A stretch of DNA of 9,655 bases from NCBI GenBank assembly GCA_016207765.1, contig JACQOY010000201.1, positions 1 through 9,655 on the forward strand, read 5' to 3'. The translations under genes and the position numbers were made by a program. This document shows, piece after piece, positions 1 to 5,147 of the stretch (positions are counted from its first letter, which is position 1; every line of letters starts with the position of its first letter). Below the pieces are notes generated by a model that saw nothing but the letters and a program-made list of their open reading frames with translations, made no database searches and was not told where the DNA came from. This DNA is from Deltaproteobacteria bacterium. Its GTDB lineage: Bacteria > UBA10199 > SBBF01.

Positions 1-224
1 ACCTGAATGCTTGGCAAGACTTTTTGAATGAAATTGACAGCCGCCTGATAACTGTAACGGTTCCTCAAAAGGGTCACTGTTTCGACAATAATCTCCCAGC
101 TTGAAACCAGACCAAGATTGTTGGCGTCCACCGATTTGCTCAGTGTGGTCGCTTCCGGGTGGCGGGAATCGCGGGAGTCGGCAAGGGCGTAATAGAACGA
201 GGTGTCGGCAAAAACGGAGCTCAT
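1..224 (-). CDS. vapC: VapC-like PIN-domain toxin, partial (C-terminus beyond the left edge)
   Basis: The 74 visible residues start at the ATG at 224-222 and run off the window without a stop. The N-terminus reads MSSVFADTSFYYAL, with the first PIN-domain acidic residue at Asp7, and a W-E-I-I-V-E-T-V-T-L-L-R stretch at residues 43-54 holds the second conserved acid, Glu48. PIN toxins of the VapC type are Mg-dependent ribonucleases, usually cutting tRNA or rRNA; that role is taken from the family. The ATG lies one base after the TAA of the upstream antitoxin and has no clear Shine-Dalgarno of its own, so translation is probably coupled to the antitoxin. The two later catalytic aspartates would lie outside the window and cannot be checked. 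Confidence 0.85.
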   Translation of the reverse strand, partial: MSSVFADTSFYYALADSRDSRHPEATTLSKSVDANNLGLVSSWEIIVETVTLLRNRYSYQAAVNFIQKVLPSIQ

Positions 225-225
225 T

Positions 226-483
226 TTACAGGAATTGATCGTGGTCTTCCGCAATCGAGCCGCCTGCGGGATATTCGATTTCCGGTTCGCCAGCCGATTT
301 TCCAAATTCCAGCAGGGCTTTACCGATAGAAACACGGGGTTTGCGGGCAGTAGGGGCCCTCAGTTCACCCACCGGGATGCCGTTGAGCGTAATCACAATC
401 GCCCGGTCCGGATTTTTTCGAAGCCTCTTTAAAAGCGAGGAAAGGTTTTGCCTGACCTCACTGACGGCCATTTCCTGATTCAT
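226..483 (-). CDS. Phd/YefM-family antitoxin of the toxin-antitoxin pair
   Basis: An 85-residue protein with the Phd/YefM fold signature near its start: a V-S-E-V-R-Q-N-L-S-S-L-L-K-R-L helix (residues 7-21), then the strand-turn-strand I-V-I-T-L-N-G-I-P-V-G-E-L (29-41). This N-terminal half should bind DNA and autoregulate. The acidic C-terminal part (about 65-85) is the likely toxin-binding tail. It directly precedes the PIN toxin with a one-base gap, the usual antitoxin-first order. The ATG at 483 is chosen because the predicted -10 box lies six bases upstream, making a leaderless message likely. A second in-frame ATG at 471-469 has AGGA only one base away, too close to be a normal ribosome site. 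Pairing of Phd-type antitoxins with PIN toxins is common. Confidence 0.88.
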   Translation of the reverse strand: MNQEMAVSEVRQNLSSLLKRLRKNPDRAIVITLNGIPVGELRAPTARKPRVSIGKALLEFGKSAGEPEIEYPAGGSIAEDHDQFL

Positions 484-489
484 AATCTA

Positions 490-518
490 TTTGTACAAGC
501 TTGTACCATATTGGTCAA
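490..518 (-). promoter_or_regulatory. Toxin-antitoxin promoter
   Basis: Read on the - strand, TTGACC (518-513) is followed by a 17-base spacer and TACAAA (495-490). These match sigma70-type -35 and -10 hexamers in 5 of 6 and 4 of 6 positions. Transcription would start at about 483, at or next to the antitoxin ATG, so the mRNA would be leaderless or nearly so. The palindromic operator lies between and over the two boxes. Confidence 0.6.
492..507. promoter_or_regulatory. Palindromic operator for antitoxin autoregulation (YefM-type TGTACA cores)
   Basis: A perfect 14-base palindrome, GTACAAGCTTGTAC, spans 493-506. It contains an exact TGTACA at 492-497 and TGTACC at 502-507, starting 10 bases apart. 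The YefM family is known to bind palindromes with a TGTACA core. The site overlaps the -10 box and the spacer of the predicted promoter, where binding by the antitoxin or toxin-antitoxin complex would block transcription. Confidence 0.65.
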
Positions 519-613
519 GCCCCTTTTGGCGGGTGAAAGACAGCATCAACGGATTCGGGCATGACGGCGAATATGGTTTGCGAGTTGGTATGATTAACGT
601 TGCGCCAACCCCG

Positions 614-627
614 CTGGCTTAAGCCAG
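614..627. repeat. Short perfect palindrome over the tetR stop codon
   Basis: CTGGCTTAAGCCAG is a perfect 14-base palindrome, and the TetR stop codon TAA lies at its centre. It could form a small RNA stem at the 3' end of the message. There is no U-tract after it on the - strand, so a standard intrinsic terminator is not supported. Confidence 0.4.
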
Positions 628-1206
628 TCCGGCCATTACCAGCGCGTAAATTTCGCGGATAATCTCATCAGCCGTCGGCTTTTCGGTTCCCAGCAGGTAC
701 TGGTAGAAAACTTCCTTGAAGCATCCCAAGAGGGAGGTGGCCAGGACATGAATATTTCCCTGCCGGACAAACCCCATTTCCTGCCCCTGCCTTAAACCGC
801 GCCGAATCAGATCGAGAATATCCTCGTAGAATTGCTTCAACCGGTGGTCGAACTCGGTATCCAGCCCCACGGCGTCGGAAAAGAGCAGTTTGATATAGGT
901 TGGGTTGTCGATCAAAAGATGGGTGACCCTCTTTAGGTTTCCCATCATCTGTTCGGGGATTTTGTCCACCGCATCGCGCGGGAGAAGCGTCACCTCGTTT
1001 TTCACCTTTTGCAGGATCTCGGCGAGCAGGGCGTCGAAAATCTCCCGTTTTCCCTCAAAGTAGAGGTAAAAGGTTCCTCTGGCGACATCGGCCTCGTAAA
1101 TGATGTCGGAAACCTGTGTTCCGTGATACCCCTTCTTGCCAAAAGCGACCATCGCGGCTGTCAATAATTGCTTCCGGCGCTCTTCTTTGGAAAAGCGTTC
1201 TTTCAT
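619..1206 (-). CDS. TetR/AcrR-family transcriptional regulator
   Basis: A 195-residue protein of usual TetR length. The N-terminal DNA-binding domain is clear: an amphipathic helix around residues 10-24 (R-K-Q-L-L-T-A-A-M-V-A-F), the G-Y-H-G-T-Q-V-S-D-I helix-turn-helix (26-35), and the signature A-R-G-T-F-Y-L-Y-F-E-G-K (42-53). The C-terminal part (about 55-195) is an all-helical ligand and dimer domain that gives no clue to the effector. The ATG at 1206 is preferred over the TTG at 1209 because AGGGG lies five bases before it. It is transcribed away from gspC across a 144-base gap, so it may control itself, the secretion operon, or both; that is inference from position. It could equally regulate something unrelated. 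Confidence 0.93.
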   Translation of the reverse strand: MKERFSKEERRKQLLTAAMVAFGKKGYHGTQVSDIIYEADVARGTFYLYFEGKREIFDALLAEILQKVKNEVTLLPRDAVDKIPEQMMGNLKRVTHLLIDNPTYIKLLFSDAVGLDTEFDHRLKQFYEDILDLIRRGLRQGQEMGFVRQGNIHVLATSLLGCFKEVFYQYLLGTEKPTADEIIREIYALVMAGLA

Positions 1207-1296
1207 CAAAACCCCTATATCCCATATTTTTATTTGATTCCAACCGCTTTTTCTGTTACCTTTCCCCTAGATTTCCCAAAAGCCCATTCGTCCCCG

Positions 1297-1324
1297 TAAC
1301 GCGTTATGAGTCTTAAAGACGCGT
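1297..1324. promoter_or_regulatory. Candidate TetR-family operator in the divergent region
   Basis: Between tetR and gspC lie TAACGCGTTA (perfect 10-base palindrome, 1297-1306), GTCTT-A-AAGAC (inverted repeat, 1310-1320) and a second ACGCGT (1319-1324). The two ACGCGT copies start exactly 20 bases apart, two DNA turns, as expected for paired dimer sites on one face. The second copy overlaps the -35 region expected for the gspC promoter. Binding by the neighbouring TetR protein is inferred from the symmetry and position only. Confidence 0.4.
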
Positions 1325-1345
1325 ATCCATGTCTCAGTGTATAAT
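1317..1345 (+). promoter_or_regulatory. Probable promoter of the gsp operon
   Basis: A perfect -10 hexamer TATAAT lies at 1340-1345. At a 17-base spacing the -35 position (1317-1322, AGACGC) matches poorly, so the promoter may need an activator or use another sigma factor. The start of transcription would fall at about 1351-1353, on the GTG of gspC. Confidence 0.5.
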
Positions 1346-1350
1346 TAACT

Positions 1351-2307
1351 GTGAGCTTTTATCTCAAAAAGTACATGTGGCTTATCAGCCTGGTGGCCGT
1401 TGTCTTCTGTTCTTACTTTCTGGCCCGGATGACGGCCAATTTTATCGGGATGCAGTTTGATACGGTCAGCGGGCCGTCATCGCCGAAAGAGGGGGAAAGA
1501 ATGGTCGACCAATTGCCCGCCGTGGAAAAAACGGTGATGGGAAAGGATGGCTTCAAGCCGATTGTCGAAAGGAACATATTCGATTCCGAGTCGACCGGCA
1601 TTGCCGAACCTGAAACGGCCGAAACCGATGAAACAGAGGTCGATTTGACCGGCGAAGCGGTGCCAACCTCGCTGGGGATCAAGCTCATTTCGACCTTTTC
1701 GGTCGGCGGGGGGGGCGATAACCGCTCCACCTGCATTATTGATGCGGGGGGAGGGAAGGGAAAACAGGACGTATACACGGTGGATGACAAAAAACAGTTC
1801 GCCCCGGAAACCAAAATTGTGAAGATATTGAACAACCGGGTGGAGTTTGTGAACAAGGGGCGGCTTGAGTATGTGGAATTGGAAGATTTCACCAAACTGG
1901 CCTCTCTTAATGTGCCTCCCGCTCCGTTGGGGGAGACGGTTGTCAGCAAGGGGGAAAAAGGGGAGGAGACCAAAATTGAGCAGGCGGGGGAGGGAAAGTT
2001 TGTCATCGACCGCGCCGAAATCGATGCGGCCATTGCCAATCTCGACAAGCTCTACACGCAGATCCGGGCGGTTCCCCATTTCAAGGAGGGAAAGCCGGAT
2101 GGTTTGAAGCTTTTGTCGGTCAAAAAAGACAGCGTTTTTGCCAAACTGGGCTTGAAACGGGGGGATATCCTCCAAAAAATAAACGGGATGGAGCTGGATA
2201 TCAAGAAGGGACTTGAAATTTTCAATCAGTTGAAAACCGAAAGCGACATTACCATTGATGTGGAACGGGGGGGGGCCAAGCAATCGCTTGAATACGAAAT
2301 ACGATAA
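1351..2307 (+). CDS. gspC: Type II secretion protein GspC (inner-membrane linker with PDZ domain)
   Basis: A 318-residue bitopic inner-membrane protein. A short cytoplasmic start is followed by one membrane helix (about 9-26). The periplasmic homology region (about 70-177) begins with the P-I-V-E-R-N-I-F-D motif typical of GspC, continues through G-I-K-L-I-S-T-F and ends in R-L-E-Y-V-E-L. A linker rich in G, E and K (185-215) leads to a C-terminal PDZ domain (about 237-318; K-D-S-V-F-A-K-L-G-L-K-R-G-D-I-L-Q-K-I-N-G). In the family, the homology region binds the N0 domain of GspD and the PDZ domain contributes to substrate recruitment. The start is uncertain: the GTG at 1351 has no Shine-Dalgarno but sits at the predicted transcription start, while the ATG at 1375 also lacks one and would begin at the membrane helix. 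Poly-G tracts of 8 (1708-1715) and 9 (2267-2275) bases lie inside the gene. It is first in the operon, seven bases before gspD. Confidence 0.92.
   Translation: MSFYLKKYMWLISLVAVVFCSYFLARMTANFIGMQFDTVSGPSSPKEGERMVDQLPAVEKTVMGKDGFKPIVERNIFDSESTGIAEPETAETDETEVDLTGEAVPTSLGIKLISTFSVGGGGDNRSTCIIDAGGGKGKQDVYTVDDKKQFAPETKIVKILNNRVEFVNKGRLEYVELEDFTKLASLNVPPAPLGETVVSKGEKGEETKIEQAGEGKFVIDRAEIDAAIANLDKLYTQIRAVPHFKEGKPDGLKLLSVKKDSVFAKLGLKRGDILQKINGMELDIKKGLEIFNQLKTESDITIDVERGGAKQSLEYEIR
2267..2275. repeat. Nine-base poly-G tract at the 3' end of gspC
   Basis: Nine consecutive G residues encode R-G-G near the GspC C-terminus. Homopolymers of this length can slip during replication or transcription. The gspD reading frame is open across the tract. 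Confidence 0.9.
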
Positions 2308-2314
2308 CTACTCA

Positions 2315-4987
2315 ATGAAGAGCCAAACAAAGAGAATCCTTTTGACAAAGCAATTTTCGTTCCCGCCGGTTACATCAGCCGGCGAGACAAGCCGACTCCG
2401 GGCGGCTTACGAAAATTGCGGAGGCAAAAGGATTCTCTTTGTTTGTATTTTATCGGTCCTCCTTTTCCAGGGGATGAATTCTTTTGCCCAGGAGGAACCT
2501 CCTCCCCCGGCTGAGCCGGTTCGCGCAGTCACGAACAATGAAGAGGCTGACACCGGTCGGCCCGTTGAAACGGCTCCCGATGGTCCAAGCCCGGCATTGG
2601 AGCCCCCGGCAGAAGAGTCGGCAAAAACGGTTGAACCGGTTGAACCGGTTGAACCGGCTCAGCCGGCTCAGTCGGCTCAGTCGGCTCAGCCCACCCGGCC
2701 GGTGGCTAATCCGGCTCTGGAGGAAAAATACGGTCCTTCGGAACCGGCAACGACCCCCTCCACTCCTTCTTCCGCCGGGCAGACACCGTCCATGCCTCCG
2801 GATGCCGGAGTTTTCCCGGCCGATGTCACCGGTGCAACCGATGAGTTGATTTATCTCAATGCCACCGATGTGGAAATCAAGGACCTTATCAAACAAATTT
2901 CCAAGGCCACCGGCACCAATTTCCTGATCGACGACAAAATCAAGGGGAAGATCACCATCATTTCGGAAAAACCGATGACCAAGGATATGGCCTATCAAGC
3001 CTTTCTTTCAGCCTTGGAGGTGATGGGGTACACAACGGTGATGACTCCCGGCGGTCTCGTAAAGGTTGTCGATACCAAAGCGTCGATCACCGAACCGCTT
3101 GAAATTTTCAAGGATGAAACGCCCAACACCGATAAATACGTCACCCGCATTGTCCAGGTGAAAAACATCTCGGCAAATGAAATCTCTTCCGTTATCAAGG
3201 GCCTTGTTTCCAAAGACGGCAACCTCTTTGCCTATCCCTCCACCAACTCCCTGATTCTCACCGATTCCGGTTCGAACATCGACCGGATTTTGAAGATCAT
3301 CCACGAGCTGGATCAGGAGGGGCCGCAGGAGGTTATCCAGATTATTCCCATCCGCTATGCGGATTCAAAAGACATCGCCGAGAAAGTTTCCAGCCTTTTC
3401 GAGGATGCCTCCGCCAAGGGAAAAACAACAACCGCCCGCCGCAGTACCGCCCGCCGGGGAGCCGAAACAGCGGCGGAACTGGAGGAAACGCCGTCGATTT
3501 CGAAGGTCATCACCGACGAGCGGACCAATTCAATCATTATTCTTGGAAGCAAGCGGTCGATCATCAAGGTCCGCGCCCTGATTTCCCAGTTGGATACCCC
3601 GGTCGGCGGGGTTTCGGGGGCCATTCATGTTTATTATCTCAAGCATGCCAACGCCAAGGAAATGGCGGAGGTTCTTTCCTCTTTTGTGTCGGGGGGTAAA
3701 AAGACCGATAAGTCGAAAAAAACCGGGACAACCGCAACAACCGGCGCAGACACGGCAACAGCCGCTTCTTCAAAAGAGTCGACGGCGGCGACTGCCGCAT
3801 CGCTCGAACTGACCGGCGAGGTTAAAATCACGGCGGACGAGGGGACCAACGCACTCGTGATCACGGCTTCGCCCAAGGATTATGAAACGCTGGTGGAACT
3901 GGTGCTGAACAAACTCGATATCCCGCGGCGGCAGGTTTATCTCGAGGCGGTTGTCATGGAGTTGAGCGTCACCAAAACCAAAACAATCGGTTTCTCCGGT
4001 AACATGGGGAATGTTTTCAGCATGTTCGGGAACGATATCACCTCATTCGGCGCGATTTTGCCCACTTTTCCCTCCACCATATCGAGCATCGCCGGGGCCT
4101 CCGGCGGGGCGGCTGGCGGGATCGCCTCGGAAAGAACCATCAGCTTTACCGATTCAAGCGGTGCCACCATTGAAATTCCGGCTGTAAGCGCCATCCTTCA
4201 GGCTCTGCAATCGGATACCGATGTGAATATTCTTTCAACCCCCAGCATCTTGACGTTGGATAATCAGGAAGCGGAGATCACCGTTGGAAACGAAGTTGGC
4301 GTTCCAGGAACGACAACAATTTCCAGCGGCGTTTCATCCACAAGCGTCACGCGCGAAGATACCGGTATTAGTTTGATCATTACTCCCCAGGTTTCCGAAA
4401 GTAACACCGTCCGCCTTGAGATCGAACAGGAGATCACCGGTATTGTGGGAGCGGCTGATCCTGTGTTGGGTCCTACCTTCACCAAGCGGTCGGTCAAAAC
4501 GGTTGTGGTGGCGCACGACAAACAAACCATTGTTATCGGGGGCTTAATCGATGATACGCATACGGTGGGGACAAACAAGGTACCTCTTTTGGGTGATATC
4601 CCGGTTTTGGGGAACCTGTTTAAAAACCGGACCACGTCGAAGGAAAAAACAAATATCATTGTGTTTATTACTCCCTACATCATCCGCGAGCGGGCCGATT
4701 ATCTTGAAATCTTGAAGAAGAAGATCGAGGAGCGGAATCTCTTCATCGAGATGAACTACGGTGCCGGCCAACGGAAGGCGATCCGTGAATCGATCAAAAA
4801 TCACGCGAAGGATCTTCTGGAATACAAGACGGCGGTGCGGCAGTCGGCCTCCGACAGGCAGTCGGTTAGCACCGATGCCACCCAATATACGCCGACCACG
4901 ACGACAACAAGTTCGACCACCGAACCGGCGACGACAACCACGACCCCGACGGATGACCGGATTCAGTACAAGCAGAAGTCGCGATGA
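2315..4987 (+). CDS. gspD: Type II secretion outer-membrane secretin GspD
   Basis: An 890-residue precursor of the secretin channel. Residues about 4-44 are encoded by a palindromic repeat. They lead into a signal peptide with K-R at 38-39, a hydrophobic core at about 40-54 and likely cleavage after Ala58 (N-S-F-A|Q). A Pro/Ala/Glu-rich linker follows (60-165), then N0 (about 178-252), N1 (277-333), N2 (337-427, with a Thr/Arg/Ala-rich insert near 368-392) and N3 (437-537, with a low-complexity Thr/Ala/Ser/Lys insert near 461-499). The secretin barrel domain (about 540-790) has V-Y-L-E-A-V-V-M-E-L, the D-N-Q-E-A-E-I-T-V-G motif and V-P-L-L-G-D-I-P-V-L-G-N-L-F. A charged C-terminal helix and a Thr-rich tail (about 855-882) end the protein. 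The ATG at 2315 follows gspC by seven bases and lacks a Shine-Dalgarno, so coupled translation is likely. In-frame TTG at 2258-3 and ATG at 2258 lie inside gspC and look unlikely. The linker and tail make it longer than a typical 650-700 residue GspD. Confidence 0.95.
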   Translation: MKSQTKRILLTKQFSFPPVTSAGETSRLRAAYENCGGKRILFVCILSVLLFQGMNSFAQEEPPPPAEPVRAVTNNEEADTGRPVETAPDGPSPALEPPAEESAKTVEPVEPVEPAQPAQSAQSAQPTRPVANPALEEKYGPSEPATTPSTPSSAGQTPSMPPDAGVFPADVTGATDELIYLNATDVEIKDLIKQISKATGTNFLIDDKIKGKITIISEKPMTKDMAYQAFLSALEVMGYTTVMTPGGLVKVVDTKASITEPLEIFKDETPNTDKYVTRIVQVKNISANEISSVIKGLVSKDGNLFAYPSTNSLILTDSGSNIDRILKIIHELDQEGPQEVIQIIPIRYADSKDIAEKVSSLFEDASAKGKTTTARRSTARRGAETAAELEETPSISKVITDERTNSIIILGSKRSIIKVRALISQLDTPVGGVSGAIHVYYLKHANAKEMAEVLSSFVSGGKKTDKSKKTGTTATTGADTATAASSKESTAATAASLELTGEVKITADEGTNALVITASPKDYETLVELVLNKLDIPRRQVYLEAVVMELSVTKTKTIGFSGNMGNVFSMFGNDITSFGAILPTFPSTISSIAGASGGAAGGIASERTISFTDSSGATIEIPAVSAILQALQSDTDVNILSTPSILTLDNQEAEITVGNEVGVPGTTTISSGVSSTSVTREDTGISLIITPQVSESNTVRLEIEQEITGIVGAADPVLGPTFTKRSVKTVVVAHDKQTIVIGGLIDDTHTVGTNKVPLLGDIPVLGNLFKNRTTSKEKTNIIVFITPYIIRERADYLEILKKKIEERNLFIEMNYGAGQRKAIRESIKNHAKDLLEYKTAVRQSASDRQSVSTDATQYTPTTTTTSSTTEPATTTTTPTDDRIQYKQKSR
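2324..2445 (+). repeat. 122 bp palindromic repeat, copy A, translated inside gspD
   Basis: The ends are 21-base perfect inverted repeats (2324-2344 with 2425-2445). A second perfect pairing of 11 bases follows inward (2350-2360 with 2409-2419), and the centre holds smaller GCCGG/CCGGC symmetry. It begins nine bases into gspD and ends within the signal peptide hydrophobic core. No stop interrupts the gspD frame. The reverse complement of 9423-9542 aligns along the whole length at about 80% identity over the inner 84 bases by hand, including 18 identical bases at 2353-2370. It holds no transposase, so it is a non-autonomous or passive repeat of unknown family. Confidence 0.9.
2630..2692 (+). 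repeat. Nine-base tandem repeat coding the GspD proline-rich linker
   Basis: Seven 9-base units: three of GTTGAACCG, then four of GCTCAGYCG type (the last ends CCC). They encode three V-E-P and four A-Q-P/S tripeptides in the extended linker between the GspD signal peptide and N0. Unit number can change without a frameshift. Confidence 0.85.
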
Positions 4988-5019
4988 CCCAAACACAGGA
5001 AGATTGTCCTCTGGTCATC
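4983..5019 (+). other. Stem-loop over the gspD stop codon
   Basis: GATGACC (4983-4989) pairs with GGTCATC (5013-5019), and an inner AGGA/TCCT pairing is possible. The stop codon of gspD lies in the left arm. There is no U-tract, so it looks like a 3'-end stem or processing site rather than a terminator. Confidence 0.4.
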
Positions 5020-5045
5020 AATCCGCAAATGAGGTAAAATTCCCT

Positions 5046-5138
5046 CCTCCCCTTTGTAAGGGGAGGTTGGGAGGGGTAGAGACGATGGTTGTATCGCCAT
5101 TTCTCTACCTCCCCCAGCCCCTCCTTACAAAGGAGGGG
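5046..5138 (+). repeat. 93 bp palindromic (MITE-like) repeat between gspD and gspE
   Basis: The arms 5046-5082 and 5102-5138 are imperfect inverted repeats built on the CCTCCCCTTTGTAAGGGG theme and TAGAGA/TCTCTA inner ends. Each arm can also fold on its own: CCTCCCCTT with AAGGGGAGG (5046-5066), and CCCCTCCTT with AAGGAGGGG (5118-5138), each a perfect 9-base stem with a 3-base loop. Similar CCTCCTTTGTAAGGAGGGG intergenic repeats are, from memory, common in environmental bacterial genomes. No protein is encoded in it that I can support, although the gspE frame stays open through it. Confidence 0.8.
5131..5136 (+). promoter_or_regulatory. Ribosome binding site of gspE, inside the repeat hairpin
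   Basis: AGGAGG (within AAGGAGGGG at 5130-5138) precedes the gspE ATG at 5148 by 11 bases, or 9 bases if the final GGGG is used. It is the strongest Shine-Dalgarno in the window together with that of gspG. It forms the right strand of a perfect 9-base stem, so it may be masked unless translating ribosomes or a protein open the stem. It also decides the gspE start. Confidence 0.7.
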
Positions 5139-5147
5139 TTACTTTCC

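Noticed and set aside
202..432. Small + strand frame opposite the antitoxin
   Set aside because: It is antisense to a clear Phd/YefM-type gene and has no recognisable domain.
484..618. Hidden gene or RNA between the antitoxin and tetR
   Set aside because: Only the promoter and operator and the small palindrome are supportable; no tRNA-like fold or other convincing structure was seen.
1477..2283. Long antisense open frame (268 codons) opposite gspC
   Set aside because: It is fully covered by gspC, which has clear GspC domains; the antisense translation shows no recognisable domain or ribosome site. Long antisense frames are expected in GC-rich codon usage.
2255..2314. Upstream gspD starts (TTG 2255, ATG 2258) inside gspC
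   Set aside because: No ribosome site, and they add a poly-glycine stretch from the G tract with no role; kept only as the basis for the slippage hypothesis.
2324..2445. Insertion sequence or CRISPR-like array at the palindromic repeat
   Set aside because: No transposase frame, no regular spacing or spacers, and only two full copies in inverted orientation far apart.
4761..5147. Upstream extension of gspE to ATG 4761 or to other in-frame starts such as ATG 5084
   Set aside because: It would run through the gspD 3' end and the palindrome and adds no family domain; the conserved GspE N-terminus begins at 5148 after a strong Shine-Dalgarno.
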